A stretch of 64,000 nt of DNA, taken from NCBI RefSeq assembly GCF_003985125.1, contig NZ_ML133583.1, positions 1 through 64,000 on the forward strand, given 5' to 3'. This DNA is from Rhizobium phaseoli. Lineage in GTDB: Bacteria > Pseudomonadota > Alphaproteobacteria > Rhizobiales > Rhizobiaceae. Of this stretch, positions 32,258 through 42,018 are shown in pieces. The number at the start of each line of letters is the position of its first letter. Position 1 is the stretch's first letter. The position numbers and the translations under genes are program-made. A model generated the notes under the pieces. The model searched no databases. It was not told where the DNA came from and saw only the letters and a list, made by a program, of their open reading frames with translations.

Positions 32258-33748
32258 TCAGCCGTTGCTGGCAAGCATCGAAAGCTTGTTGCCCATGGAC
32301 TCGCCGTTCTTGTCGAGGAGACGGGTCGGGTAGTCACCGGTGAAGTAGTGGTCGGTGAACTGCGGGCGGGCCGGATTGCGGTCCTCGCCGCCGACGGCGC
32401 GGTAAAGGCCGTCGATCGACAGGAAGGCGAGCGAATCCGCGCCGATATATTTGGCCATGGCTTCGACATCGGCATATTGGTTGGCGAGCAGCTTGTCGGC
32501 ATCGGGCGTGTCGATGCCGTAGAAATCGGGGAAGAAGATCATCGGGCTTGCGACACGCAGGTGAACTTCGCGCGCGCCGGCTTCGCGGATCATCTGCACG
32601 ATCTTGAGAGACGTCGTACCGCGCACGATCGAATCATCCACCAGCACGACGCGTTTGCCTTCGATCATCGCGCGGTTGGCGGAATGTTTTAGCTTCACGC
32701 CGAAGGCGCGGATCTGCTGCGTCGGCTCGATGAAGGTGCGGCCGACATAATGGTTGCGGATGATCCCGTATTCGAAGGGGATGCCGCTCTCCTGCGCATA
32801 GCCGAGCGCCGCCGGCGTGCCGCCATCCGGCACCGGCACGACGACGTCGCCCTCGACGGGCGCTTCCTTGGCGAGGTTCATGCCCATGTTCTTGCGTGTC
32901 GTATAGACGTTGCGGCCGCCGACGACCGAATCCGGCCGGGCGAAATAGACATATTCGAATAGGCAGAGGCGCTCCGGCTGCTGTTTGCTCGGCTTGCGGG
33001 CATCGATGCTGATCGAGCCGTCGGACTGGATTTCGCAGATGATGACTTCGCCGTTTTCCACGTCGCGAATGAACTTGGCGCCGATGATGTCGAGAGCGCA
33101 GGTTTCCGAACAGAAGATCGGCTTGCCGTCGAGTTCGCCCATGACCAGCGGGCGGATGCCGGTCGGGTCGCGCGCGGCGATCAGCTTGGTGCGCGTCATG
33201 GCAAGCATCGAATAGCCGCCTTCCATCTGGCGGATGGCGTCGATGAAACGGTCGGACGTGGACGCGTGGCGCGAGCGGGCGATGAGATGCAGCACGACTT
33301 CGGTGTCCGAGGTCGACTGACAGATGGCGCCGGTCGCGATGATCTGCCGACGCAGTGTCAGGCCGTTGGTGAAATTGCCGTTATGGGCAATGGCGATGCC
33401 GCCTTCCTCCAGCTCGGCAAACAGCGGCTGGACGTTGCGCATCGCCACTTCGCCGGTCGTCGAATAGCGTGTATGGCCGATTGAGATGCTGCCGGGCAGG
33501 CGCGCGAGCGTCATCGGATTGGTATAGTGGTCGCCGACGAGGCCCATATGACGCTCCTGATAGAAGCGCTTGCCGTCGAAGGAGACGATGCCGGCCGCTT
33601 CCTGTCCGCGATGCTGCAGGGCGTGCAGGCCGAGAGCCGTAAGGGTCGCGGCATCAGGATGTCCCAGAATTCCGAAAACGCCGCATTCCTCATGCAGCGT
33701 ATCTCCGTCGAGCGGATCGTCGGTCGGGAAGGAATGGGACTGGTTCAT
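32258..33748 (-). CDS. purF: Amidophosphoribosyltransferase
   Basis: This 496-residue glutamine-PRPP amidotransferase catalyses the first step of purine synthesis. A 21-residue propeptide precedes the catalytic Cys22 (HEECGVFGI). The N-terminal Ntn glutaminase domain is followed by the phosphoribosyltransferase domain with VVLVDDSIVRGTTS, the PRPP-binding loop. The length agrees with the Cys-propeptide form of the enzyme. Upstream, cvpA precedes it by 223 bp, as in the cvpA-purF pairing of many proteobacteria. Confidence 0.97.
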   Translation of the reverse strand: MNQSHSFPTDDPLDGDTLHEECGVFGILGHPDAATLTALGLHALQHRGQEAAGIVSFDGKRFYQERHMGLVGDHYTNPMTLARLPGSISIGHTRYSTTGEVAMRNVQPLFAELEEGGIAIAHNGNFTNGLTLRRQIIATGAICQSTSDTEVVLHLIARSRHASTSDRFIDAIRQMEGGYSMLAMTRTKLIAARDPTGIRPLVMGELDGKPIFCSETCALDIIGAKFIRDVENGEVIICEIQSDGSISIDARKPSKQQPERLCLFEYVYFARPDSVVGGRNVYTTRKNMGMNLAKEAPVEGDVVVPVPDGGTPAALGYAQESGIPFEYGIIRNHYVGRTFIEPTQQIRAFGVKLKHSANRAMIEGKRVVLVDDSIVRGTTSLKIVQMIREAGAREVHLRVASPMIFFPDFYGIDTPDADKLLANQYADVEAMAKYIGADSLAFLSIDGLYRAVGGEDRNPARPQFTDHYFTGDYPTRLLDKNGESMGNKLSMLASNG

Positions 33749-33876
33749 TTCTGCGGGCCTCTGCTCTCACAAGAATGGATCGGCATTTCCAGTATCATAT
33801 ATCGGAAACCTGGCAGCTTTCCGATAACTGAACGACATCCGCTGTCAAAGCCCGCTCGCCGGCTCTGAAACGGCTG

Positions 33877-33909
33877 AGGTCCGGCGGAGCTGAATGCCCG
33901 GCCGGACCT
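33877..33909. repeat. Hairpin between cvpA and purF
   Basis: aggtccggc and gccggacct pair around a 15-base loop, with tttattt on the plus-strand side only. On the minus strand, where cvpA and purF are read, no T-tract follows, so it is not an obvious terminator for cvpA. Confidence 0.4.
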
Positions 33910-33971
33910 TTATTTCACGTCCCGCTCAAATGGCAATTGCCGGACGGCGGGTCAAGCTCTTGAACACTGTG

Positions 33972-34589
33972 TCAATTCGCCGGCTGCTGTGTGCCGCCTG
34001 CAGGCGCGTCTTCCGCCGGAGCCTGATCGGTGGTCGGCGGCGTGGCGCCTTCGCCGCTCTGTGCCGGAGACTGCATCTTATCACGGAAGCTTGCCTCGAT
34101 CATCTGGGCAAATTGCTCCGGCAGAACTGCCTTCAGCTTCACCACCATCGAATCCAGGAAGGGCTTCGACTTGGCCTCGTTGACCCAGGCCGGGCGGTGG
34201 TCGACATCAACGAGCCAGTTCCAGAAGGCCACAGCGACGACCATCAGCAGCAGGCCGCGCGCTGCGCCGAACAGGAAGCCGAGCGTGCGGTCGAGCGCGC
34301 CGATGCGGCTGTCGATGATGAAATCGGCGATCTTCATGGTGATGAAGGAGATGACGATGAGCGCGATCAGGAAAACGACCGCGGCCGAACCGGCGATCGC
34401 GATGCGATCGTCATCGGTGTATTTCTTCGCATAAGGCAGCAGGTACGGATAGAGGTAGTAGGCGGCGGCGGCCGAACCGCCCCAGCTTGCGATTGAAAGG
34501 ATCTCGCGGGAGAAGCCGCGGACCATCGCCAGTACGGCGGAGAAGAGCACGACGCCGATGACAATACCGTCGAAAATCGTAATGGGCAT
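33972..34589 (-). CDS. cvpA: CvpA family membrane protein
   Basis: This 205-residue inner-membrane protein has four hydrophobic segments (about 6-24, 35-50, 64-85 and 103-122), the CvpA family pattern, with a C-terminal proline/glutamine-rich tail (ATPPTTDQAPAEDAPAGG). The family, named for colicin V production, is conserved next to purF and is required for envelope stress tolerance in some species; its exact role is not settled. ctggag lies upstream of ATG 34589. It precedes purF. Confidence 0.9.
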   Translation of the reverse strand: MPITIFDGIVIGVVLFSAVLAMVRGFSREILSIASWGGSAAAAYYLYPYLLPYAKKYTDDDRIAIAGSAAVVFLIALIVISFITMKIADFIIDSRIGALDRTLGFLFGAARGLLLMVVAVAFWNWLVDVDHRPAWVNEAKSKPFLDSMVVKLKAVLPEQFAQMIEASFRDKMQSPAQSGEGATPPTTDQAPAEDAPAGGTQQPAN

Positions 34590-34679
34590 GTAAATTCAAC
34601 TCCAGGACTGCCGCTTGGCGGCCGTGTCGTGCCTTATCGTGTGCTTCCTATATCATTACCGTTCCCGGCAATGAAAGGA

Positions 34680-36080
34680 TCAAACCTCGTCTTCCACACG
34701 CAGCGCTCCCTTCGATCCGGCGATGCGCGCGACCAGATCCGGCAGGCTTTCGACCTCGTTCCATCGTCCGCCGGAACCCTTCGGCAGCTCGGCGGAGGCG
34801 GAAGGAAGCAGTGCTGTCGAAAAGCCCAGCTTCTCGGCTTCCTTGAGGCGCTGGGCGGTGTGCGCAACCGGTCGGATGGCGCCCGACAGGCTGACTTCGC
34901 CGAAATAGACGCAATCGGCGGGAAGGGCAATACCGGCGAGCGAGGAAACGAGCGCCGAGGCGACGGCGAGATCGGCCGCCGGTTCGGAGATGCGGTAGCC
35001 GCCGGCGACGTTGAGATAGACGTCGTGCTGGCCGAGCCGGACGCCGCAATGGGCCTCCAGCACCGCCAGGATCATCGACAGCCGGGCCGAATCCCAACCG
35101 ACCACGGCGCGCCGCGGTGTGCCGAGCGAGGTCGGCGCCACCAGCGCCTGCACCTCGACAAGCACGGGCCGCGTGCCCTCCATGCCGGCGAAGACGGCCG
35201 CACCCGGCGATTTTTCGTTGCGCTCGCCGAGAAAGAGTTCGGACGGGTTGGCGACCTCGCGCAAACCTCTGTCGGACATTTCGAAGACGCCGATCTCGTC
35301 GGTCGGGCCGAAGCGGTTCTTGACCGTGCGCAGGATGCGGTAGTGATGGCCGCGATCGCCTTCGAAATAGAGCACGGCATCGACCATGTGCTCGACGACG
35401 CGCGGCCCGGCGATCTGTCCGTCCTTGGTCACATGCCCGACGAGCACCATGGCCGCACCCGTCTGCTTGGCGAAACGGATCATCGACTGCACGCCGGTGC
35501 GCACCTGCGTCACCGTTCCCGGCGCGGAATCGGCCAGCTCGCTCCACAGCGTCTGGATGGAATCGATGATGACGAGGTCAGGACGTTTGCCTTCGGCAAG
35601 CGTCGCCAGAATATCCTCGACGTTGGTTTCTGCCGCCAGCAGCACGTCGGTGTCGGCTGCCGCGAGACGCTGGGCTCTCAAGCGAACCTGTGCCACCGCC
35701 TCTTCGCCGGAGACGTAGATGATCCTGTGGCCGCGCCGTGAAAGCGCGGCGGCTGCCTGCATCAGCAGCGTCGACTTGCCGATGCCGGGATCACCGCCGA
35801 TCAGGACCGCCGAGCCGCGCACGAAGCCGCCGCCAAGCGTACGGTCGAGTTCGGACATGGCGGTATGAATGCGCGGCGCCTCCTCGATCTCGCCGGAAAG
35901 CGCCGTCAGTGCCACCGGCCGGCCCTTCTTTGGCGTCTTGCCCGGGCCGGAGCCGATGCCGCCCATCGGGTCTTCCTCGACGATGGTGTTCCACTCGCCG
36001 CAATTGTCGCATTTGCCGGCCCAGCGGTTATGCACTGCGCCGCAGTTCTGGCAGATGAATTGTGTCCTGGCCTTCGCCAT
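34680..36080 (-). CDS. radA: DNA repair protein RadA (Sms)
   Basis: This 466-residue RecA-like recombination helicase acts on branched DNA. The N-terminal C4 zinc finger (CQNCG, CDNCG), the Walker A GGDPGIGKST (about 95-104), the RadA-specific KNRFG motif and the C-terminal Lon-like domain are all present. Two adjacent start codons are possible (36083 and 36080); MAKARTQFICQNCG at 36080 matches the usual RadA N-terminus. It faces the LysE gene across a 165-bp gap and precedes cvpA by 90 bp. Confidence 0.96.
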   Translation of the reverse strand: MAKARTQFICQNCGAVHNRWAGKCDNCGEWNTIVEEDPMGGIGSGPGKTPKKGRPVALTALSGEIEEAPRIHTAMSELDRTLGGGFVRGSAVLIGGDPGIGKSTLLMQAAAALSRRGHRIIYVSGEEAVAQVRLRAQRLAAADTDVLLAAETNVEDILATLAEGKRPDLVIIDSIQTLWSELADSAPGTVTQVRTGVQSMIRFAKQTGAAMVLVGHVTKDGQIAGPRVVEHMVDAVLYFEGDRGHHYRILRTVKNRFGPTDEIGVFEMSDRGLREVANPSELFLGERNEKSPGAAVFAGMEGTRPVLVEVQALVAPTSLGTPRRAVVGWDSARLSMILAVLEAHCGVRLGQHDVYLNVAGGYRISEPAADLAVASALVSSLAGIALPADCVYFGEVSLSGAIRPVAHTAQRLKEAEKLGFSTALLPSASAELPKGSGGRWNEVESLPDLVARIAGSKGALRVEDEV

Positions 36081-36245
36081 CATCGTTCTTTCAGTCGAGT
36101 TATCAAGACGAAGCCGACGTGCGCTTCATCGAATCACTGTTGTGCTTGAGATAATGGCTATCGCGACGGATCAAAACTAATGATTTCCCCATCAGCGTTT
36201 GCCGTGCCTATGCTTTTCACCTCTGCTCATCAGCTACGGTGGAAG

Positions 36246-36881
36246 ATGTTCGACTATTCGCTCGCGCACTGGCTTGCATTTCTATCGGCGGCGGTTTTGC
36301 TCAACCTGTCGCCCGGCCCTGACATCGGCTTCATCCTCGGCCACACGATGAGAGGCGGGAAACGCGCCGGTTTTTCCGCGTTGTTCGGCGTCTGGTCAGG
36401 CGCCTGCCTGCATGTGCTGATGGCCGCATTGGGCCTCTCCGCCGTGCTTGCCGCCTCTGCCTTCGCCTTCTCAACCGTCAAATGGCTCGGCGCCGCCTAT
36501 CTCGTTTGGCTGGGCATCCAGGCTTTGCGCGCCGGTGGTGGCGGCAGCCTGATCAAGGCGGCCGGTGAAAGATTGCCGATCGCGAGGATCTATCGACAGG
36601 GAATCCTGGTGTCGCTACTCAATCCGAAAGTCGCGATATTCTTCCTGGCCTTCCTGCCGCAATTCGTGGTCGACGGCGCGGGGCCGGCATGGGCGCAGCT
36701 CATGCTGCATGGCGGCCTCATCATCGTCGTCGCGGCCTTCATCGAACCGCCGCTCGTCCTCCTTGGCGGGCGCCTTGCGGACGCACTGAGGCATAATGAA
36801 AAAATCGGAGTGTGGCTCGATCGCGGCCTCGGCGCGCTTTTCCTGGCGCTCGGCGCCCGCCTTGCGCTAAGCAGCCGTTGA
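36246..36881 (+). CDS. LysE/RhtB family amino acid exporter
   Basis: This 211-residue inner-membrane exporter has six predicted transmembrane helices. NLSPGPDIGFILGHTMRGGKRAG and the second-half NPKVAIFFLAFLPQF are the conserved LysE/RhtB signatures. The transported solute is unknown. The start is ATG 36246 after ggtggaag; the upstream frame would add a short stretch without homology. It converges on alr, 9 bp away. Confidence 0.9.
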   Translation: MFDYSLAHWLAFLSAAVLLNLSPGPDIGFILGHTMRGGKRAGFSALFGVWSGACLHVLMAALGLSAVLAASAFAFSTVKWLGAAYLVWLGIQALRAGGGGSLIKAAGERLPIARIYRQGILVSLLNPKVAIFFLAFLPQFVVDGAGPAWAQLMLHGGLIIVVAAFIEPPLVLLGGRLADALRHNEKIGVWLDRGLGALFLALGARLALSSR

Positions 36882-36890
36882 GGGCCAGCT

Positions 36891-38051
36891 TTATTCTTCG
36901 GCGACATAGCGCCGCTCGTGGCGAAGCCCCATGCTGGTCAGAATCTCGTATCCGATCGTCCCTGCCGCCCGTGCCACGTCGTCCAGCGCCACGTTCTTCC
37001 CGAACAGCTCGACGTAGTCCCCGGCGCGCACGGCGTTTTCCGGCAGATCGGTGACGTCGAAGATCGTCAGATCCATGGTGATCCGGCCGGCGACCGGGAC
37101 CTTATGTCCGGCGATGAAGCCTTGTCCGCCCTGCGGCACGACCTGGCGCAGCGGCACGCCGCCACTCGACTGGCTGCGCATATAGCCGTCGGCATAACCG
37201 GCCGAGACGATCGCCAGCCGGCTGTCGCGACGAAGCTGCAGCGCCCGGCCGTAGCTGACGGTCTCGCCGGCTTTGACGGTGCGCACCTGGATGATGCGCG
37301 CTTCCGCGGTGGCGACCGGCCGCATCGGGTTCGTCACGCCGCAGACCGCTTCGCCGCCGTAGAGCGCGATGCCCGGCCGGGTCAGCTCGAAGTGGTAATC
37401 CTCGCCGAGGAAGACGCCGGCCGAGGCGGCAAGACTTGAATCGACACCTTCATAGGCGGCGGTAACCCTGCGGAATGATTCGAGCTGTTGCCGGTTCATC
37501 GCATGGCTGGGATCGTCGCCGCAGGCGAGGTGGCTCATGACCAGCACCGGCGCGAAGCTTGCCGGCCGCGAGACGTCATCGGCAAGCGCGATCGCATCGT
37601 CGATGTGCAGCCCCAGCCGGTTGAAGCCGGTATCGACATGCAGCGCGCAAGGATAATCGCCATAATCGGCAAGCACCGCCATCCAGAAGGCGAGTTGCTC
37701 GTCGGAAGAAATCACCGGAACCAGATCATTGTCGAAGAAGCGCCGTTCGGTGCCCGGCCATATGCCGGAGAGCACGAAGATGCGCGCCTCGGGCGCATAG
37801 AGGCGAAGCGTGACGCCTTCATCGACAGTCGCGACAAAGAAATCCCGGGCGCCTGCCGTGTAGAGCGCTTCGCCGGCATCCTCGATTCCAAGGCCGTAGG
37901 CATCTGCCTTGACAACGGCGGCGGCGCGCGCAGTGCCCGAACGGCGCGCCATGTCGCGCCAGTTTTCCGTCAGTGCGGTCAGGTCGACGGTCAGCCGCAG
38001 GCCTGCCGAGGCAAAGGTGTCGTCTTCGGGGGCGTCGAGAAATTCGCTCAT
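36891..38051 (-). CDS. alr: Alanine racemase
   Basis: This 386-residue PLP enzyme interconverts L- and D-alanine for peptidoglycan. Lys48 in VVKADAYGLG binds PLP, and the second catalytic Tyr is in the ETVSYGRAL region of the C-terminal beta domain. The substrate/partner loops (GDDPSHAMNR, ELTRPGIALYGG) are intact. Another paralogue (dadX) could exist elsewhere. It lies 100 bp downstream of dnaB on the minus strand. Confidence 0.95.
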   Translation of the reverse strand: MSEFLDAPEDDTFASAGLRLTVDLTALTENWRDMARRSGTARAAAVVKADAYGLGIEDAGEALYTAGARDFFVATVDEGVTLRLYAPEARIFVLSGIWPGTERRFFDNDLVPVISSDEQLAFWMAVLADYGDYPCALHVDTGFNRLGLHIDDAIALADDVSRPASFAPVLVMSHLACGDDPSHAMNRQQLESFRRVTAAYEGVDSSLAASAGVFLGEDYHFELTRPGIALYGGEAVCGVTNPMRPVATAEARIIQVRTVKAGETVSYGRALQLRRDSRLAIVSAGYADGYMRSQSSGGVPLRQVVPQGGQGFIAGHKVPVAGRITMDLTIFDVTDLPENAVRAGDYVELFGKNVALDDVARAAGTIGYEILTSMGLRHERRYVAEE

Positions 38052-38151
38052 GATCCACGTCGAAAAAGAGGCCGGAGAAGGATTCTCCGGCCAGTCTAGA
38101 GGCCAACCCTGTCAAGGGAAAGGCCGAGGCTGGAGGACCCCTGCACCGCGA

Positions 38152-39654
38152 TCAATGCTCTTCATATTGAATGAAGGATGGATCGGCGAGATCGGCAAAG
38201 CGCGTGAACTCCGCCTGGAAAGCCAGCTTCACCGTGCCCGTCGGCCCGTGGCGCTGCTTGGCGATGATGACGTCGGCCGTGCCCTTCACCTTGTCGAACA
38301 GCGCTTCCCATTCCGGATATTTCGGATCGTGCGGATCGCGCGGCTCCTGGTTTTTGACGTAATATTCCTCGCGGAACACGAAGAGCACGACGTCGGCGTC
38401 CTGCTCGATCGAGCCGGATTCACGAAGGTCGGAAAGCTGTGGCCGCTTGTCGTCGCGGCTTTCGACCTGGCGCGACAGCTGCGACAGCGCGATGATCGGA
38501 ACATTGAGTTCCTTGCCGAGCGCCTTCAGGCCGGTGGTGATCTGGGTGATTTCCTGGACGCGATTGTCGCTGGATTTGCCCGAGCCGGTCATCAGCTGCA
38601 CGTAGTCGACCACGAGCACGTCGAGGCCGCGCTGACGCTTGAGGCGGCGCGCGCGTGCCGAAAGCTGGGCGATCGAGATACCGCCGGTCTGGTCGATATA
38701 GAGCGGCACCTTCTGCATCATCATCGAGCAGGCGACGAGCTTTTCGAAATCGGCATCGTTGATGTCGCCGCGGCGGATCTTCGAGGAGGAGACTTCCGTC
38801 TGTTCGGAGATGATACGGGTGGCGAGCTGTTCGGACGACATTTCGAGCGAATAGAAGCCGACAACGCCGCCATTCCTCGCTTTCATGCTGCCATCGGACT
38901 GCACCTCGCCCTCGTAGGCGGCGGCGATATTGTATGCGATGTTGGTGGCGAGCGAGGTCTTGCCCATGCCCGGACGGCCGGCGAGGATGATCAAGTCCGA
39001 ACGCTGCAGGCCGCCCATCTTGGCGTCCAGCGAGTGGATGCCGGTGGAAATGCCGGAAAGGCCGCCGTCGCGTTCCTTGGCGACGGCCGCCATGTCGATC
39101 GCCAGCGCCACAGCGTCGTTGAAGGATTGGAAGCCGCCGTCGTAGCGGCCATTTTCCGCGAGTTCGAAGAGCCGGCGTTCAGTATCCTCGATCTGCGACT
39201 GCGGCGGCATGTCGAGCGGTGCGTCATAGGCGATGTTGACGACATCCTCGCCGATCGTGATCAGCGCCCGGCGCAGCGCCAGATCATAGATCGCCCGGCC
39301 GTAATCCTCGGCATTGATGACGGTGACGGCGTTGCTGACGAGGCTCGCCAGATATTGCGAAACCGTCATGTCGCCGACCTTTTCGTCGGCCTTGAGGAAG
39401 GTCTTGATCGTTACCGGGTTGGCGATCTTGCCCATGCGGATAATGTCGCCGGCCACCTCGAAGATCTTGCGGTGCAGCGGTTCGTAGAGATGGATCGGCT
39501 TGAGGAAGTCCGACACCCGGTAATAGGCGTCGTTGTTCATCAGGATGGCACCCAGAAGCGCCTGCTCGGCCTCGATGTTGTTGGGTGCTTCGCGATAATG
39601 CTGCTCCGAGGGAGCAACAGCTGCAATCTTTCGAGCGGCGTCGTTCATCATCAT
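38152..39654 (-). CDS. dnaB: Replicative DNA helicase
   Basis: This 500-residue hexameric helicase has the N-terminal helical domain (about 20-120, NIEAEQALLGAIL) and the RecA-like C-terminal domain with Walker A GRPGMGKTS (about 226-234) and Walker B VLVVDYVQLM. There is no intein. Three adjacent ATG codons (39654, 39651, 39648) are equally possible starts. The open frame runs upstream to 39819, but that part lacks DnaB character. It is a single gene, 368 bp from rplI. Confidence 0.96.
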   Translation of the reverse strand: MMMNDAARKIAAVAPSEQHYREAPNNIEAEQALLGAILMNNDAYYRVSDFLKPIHLYEPLHRKIFEVAGDIIRMGKIANPVTIKTFLKADEKVGDMTVSQYLASLVSNAVTVINAEDYGRAIYDLALRRALITIGEDVVNIAYDAPLDMPPQSQIEDTERRLFELAENGRYDGGFQSFNDAVALAIDMAAVAKERDGGLSGISTGIHSLDAKMGGLQRSDLIILAGRPGMGKTSLATNIAYNIAAAYEGEVQSDGSMKARNGGVVGFYSLEMSSEQLATRIISEQTEVSSSKIRRGDINDADFEKLVACSMMMQKVPLYIDQTGGISIAQLSARARRLKRQRGLDVLVVDYVQLMTGSGKSSDNRVQEITQITTGLKALGKELNVPIIALSQLSRQVESRDDKRPQLSDLRESGSIEQDADVVLFVFREEYYVKNQEPRDPHDPKYPEWEALFDKVKGTADVIIAKQRHGPTGTVKLAFQAEFTRFADLADPSFIQYEEH

Positions 39655-40022
39655 CCGTTCTGTCTTTTTCCAACTCCGGATTTGCAATTCCGGATGGAGA
39701 AAATCAAGGGGCTGCAGAAGGCGCGAAGGCCCGCTTCGCCTAAATCCTGAACGCTGTGCACGTTGTTCGACTTCTCCACAGTCCTGGGCGACACAAGCGA
39801 GAAATACCGGGAGTGTCACCCTGAGGACACGGTACGGAGCCGACTCAGATCATCCGTTCCGGAGATGGCCATGGTAACGCGATGACATCGGCCACGCAGC
39901 AAAAACATCCGGAAATCCCCCGTTTAAGATGATCTCCCCGGTTGTTTCCGATCAGGCGGATGAAACGAAAAAGCCCGGCGCAACGGCCGGGCTTCCCTCA
40001 CGCGGATTGTGTCCGGCGAGAC
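39655..40022. other. Intergenic dnaB-rplI, contains rplI terminator
   Basis: This 368-bp gap contains the rplI terminator at 39966-39994 and the dnaB promoter region, in which no clear -35/-10 was identified. No open frame with a ribosome-binding site was found. Confidence 0.5.
39966..39994 (-). terminator. Intrinsic terminator after rplI
   Basis: On the minus strand, aagcccggc and gccgggctt pair around a short loop and are followed by tttcg. It lies 29 bp downstream of the rplI stop. Confidence 0.8.
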
Positions 40023-40601
40023 TTATGCTTCGTCTTCGTCGATGCCGTCGGCTTCCGGATCGAAGAAGTCTTCGGGACGCAGCGCGTCTTCGTCGACGCC
40101 GTAGATCGCGTCGACCGAGGTGAGTTCTTCACCCTTGGCCTGGCGCTCGGCCTCTTCGGCGGAACGGGCAACGTTCAGCTCGACATGGATTTCGACTTCG
40201 GCATGCAGCTGCAGCTCGACCTTGTGCAGGCCGATCGCCTTGATCGGCGTGTTCAGGTGAACCTGGTTGCGGCCGATGTTGAAGCCTTCGGCGGCGAGAA
40301 CTTCGACGACGTCACGGGCAGCGACCGAGCCATAGAGCTGGCCGGTTTCGCCAGCGGAGCGCACGACGATGAAGGACTTGCCGTCGAGAACGTCGGCGAC
40401 CTTCTGGGCTTCCGACTTGCGCTCGAGGTTGCGGGCTTCGAGCGTCGCACGCTCGGATTCGAAACGAGCCTTGTTGGCAGCGTTGGCGCGAAGCGCCTTG
40501 CCGAGCGGCAGCAGGTAGTTGCGAGCAAAGCCGTCGCGAACCTTTACGGTTTCGCCCATCTGGCCGAGCTTGGAGATGCGTTCGAGAAGGATGACTTCCA
40601 T
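40023..40601 (-). CDS. rplI: 50S ribosomal protein L9
   Basis: This 192-residue L9 has the N-terminal domain MEVILLERISKLGQMGETV, the long connecting helix and the C-terminal domain. It is longer than the E. coli protein (about 149) because of an acidic alphaproteobacterial tail (RPEDFFDPEADGIDEDEA). It is the last gene of the rpsF-rpsR-DUF2232-rplI set. aaggac precedes the ATG. Confidence 0.97.
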   Translation of the reverse strand: MEVILLERISKLGQMGETVKVRDGFARNYLLPLGKALRANAANKARFESERATLEARNLERKSEAQKVADVLDGKSFIVVRSAGETGQLYGSVAARDVVEVLAAEGFNIGRNQVHLNTPIKAIGLHKVELQLHAEVEIHVELNVARSAEEAERQAKGEELTSVDAIYGVDEDALRPEDFFDPEADGIDEDEA

Positions 40602-40622
40602 TTCTTTGTCCTTTCTTGTGTC

Positions 40623-41609
40623 TCAGATTTTCGTATCGGATTGGTTGGGGGTATCGGCATCTTTCGTCGGGGTCAGTGCGATCGCCTTGCGCGTGTCGCC
40701 GAGACCGAGGACGAGGATGAGGAGGGCTGGCAGCAGCATGAGCATGGAGGCCAGATAGCAGAGGATGAGGGCCGGCAAACGCCAGTCCTTGCCGCGCGTG
40801 CGGAAATGCAGCGAGGCGAAACCGGAGAGCATGAAACCGGCGCCGAATGTGCCGATCACGGTTGCGCCGATCAGCGCCGGAACGCCGCCGAAGAAGCAGG
40901 CGGCAAGCCCGGCGAGGAAGACGAAGATCGAATTGCGGTTCATCCGCAGCGACGAAGGGATGTCCTCGCGGGGGCGAAGGCCGCGGCCGGATGCTGCGAC
41001 GAGGCGCACCGCGAAATAATAGGCGGCAAACAGCATCGTGACCCACATGCCGCCCTGCAAAGCCGGCAGCATCAGCAGGATCAGCGATTTGGTCTGCGCG
41101 GTCGCCGCCGGATCGGGCATGAATTCCGGCTGCTGCTGCTTGACCGAGGTGATCAGCAGATCAACGATCGGATCGGTGATGTCGGGCCCGTAGCCGATCA
41201 TCACACCGATGACGATGACGGCGAACGTCACCAGGCCGCAAAGATGCAGCAGGATATCGGAGAGCGGATACCAGGCGAGCAGGTGGTCCGGACCGCCGAG
41301 CTCGGATGCGGGGCGGGCGAGATTGGCGAGGTGGCTGAGCCAGCCGGCCGGCAGCAGCGTCACCAATGTCATGATCAGCGCGAAGAAGGGCGAGATGAAC
41401 ACCGCGCCGAGTGCGGCTGCGGTGACGACGGCCACAATTGCAGCGACATTGCCCCAGCCGAGCCCGACAAGCAGGATCGGCAGTGCCGAAGCCGTATAGA
41501 GGAGCGCGCTGAAAAACGACGGCTGCACGCTCGCGCCCAGCACCAGCAGGGCGGCGGTCAAGCCGGCGAGTGCGCCGGTCAGCAGCGTTTTAAGATCCAG
41601 TCGTTTCAA
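40623..41609 (-). CDS. DUF2232 membrane protein in the ribosomal operon
   Basis: This 328-residue inner-membrane protein has eight or nine hydrophobic helices. It starts at TTG 41609 (LKRLDLKTLLTG) with agga eight bases before it. The pattern is that of DUF2232/YybS-type proteins, which in Rhizobiales sit between rpsR and rplI. Function is unknown; a lipid, translation-coupled or cell-division role has been suggested for related genes only by position. It is separated from rpsR by a hairpin at 41722-41746. Confidence 0.85.
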   Translation of the reverse strand: MKRLDLKTLLTGALAGLTAALLVLGASVQPSFFSALLYTASALPILLVGLGWGNVAAIVAVVTAAALGAVFISPFFALIMTLVTLLPAGWLSHLANLARPASELGGPDHLLAWYPLSDILLHLCGLVTFAVIVIGVMIGYGPDITDPIVDLLITSVKQQQPEFMPDPAATAQTKSLILLMLPALQGGMWVTMLFAAYYFAVRLVAASGRGLRPREDIPSSLRMNRNSIFVFLAGLAACFFGGVPALIGATVIGTFGAGFMLSGFASLHFRTRGKDWRLPALILCYLASMLMLLPALLILVLGLGDTRKAIALTPTKDADTPNQSDTKI

Positions 41610-41721
41610 GGTCGCTGTCCTGCTTCATCAAGCAGTTAGAGGATGTTGCTGAATCGAATTCAGAAACGTCTCAACATGGGTTTTTAGAGTTCCGATCCGC
41701 GCCCATCGCGGAAGGGAGGCA

Positions 41722-41746
41722 ACCCCCGGATCAGGGATCCGGGGGT
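41722..41746 (-). terminator. Hairpin after rpsR (possible attenuating terminator)
   Basis: acccccggat and atccgggggt form a perfect 10-bp stem with loop ccctg on the minus strand, 12 bp after the rpsR stop. The T-tract is poor (ttgcc), so partial read-through into the DUF2232 gene and rplI would be expected. Confidence 0.5.
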
Positions 41747-41757
41747 CACATATTCTA

Positions 41758-42006
41758 TCAGGCGACGACGTACGGCAGCAGGCCGAGGAAACGAGCGCGC
41801 TTGATCGCCTGGGCGAGTTCGCGCTGCTTCTTCTGGGAAACGGCCGTGATGCGGGACGGAACGATCTTGCCGCGCTCGGAAATGTAGCGCTGCAGCAGAC
41901 GGACGTCCTTGTAGTCGATCCGCGGTGCGTTTGCGCCGGAGAACGGGCAGGTCTTGCGGCGGCGATGGAACGGACGACGGACCGGTGCGGAGGAAGCTTC
42001 AGACAT
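41758..42006 (-). CDS. rpsR: 30S ribosomal protein S18
   Basis: This 82-residue protein contains the S18 core, RIDYKDVRLLQRYISERGKI and KKQRELAQAIKRARFLGLLP. In this frame the basic N-terminus is complete. aaggag lies nine bases before the ATG. It follows rpsF by 12 bp, and the S6:S18 pair forms a heterodimer that binds 16S rRNA. Confidence 0.98.
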   Translation of the reverse strand: MSEASSAPVRRPFHRRRKTCPFSGANAPRIDYKDVRLLQRYISERGKIVPSRITAVSQKKQRELAQAIKRARFLGLLPYVVA

Positions 42007-42018
42007 TCTTATATCTCC

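Noticed and set aside
33877..33909. Terminator for cvpA
   Set aside because: The hairpin has its T-rich side on the plus strand, opposite to the direction of cvpA and purF.
37909..39750. A 613-codon plus-strand frame opposite dnaB and the start of alr
   Set aside because: Antisense to confirmed genes, with composition typical of GC-rich shadow frames.
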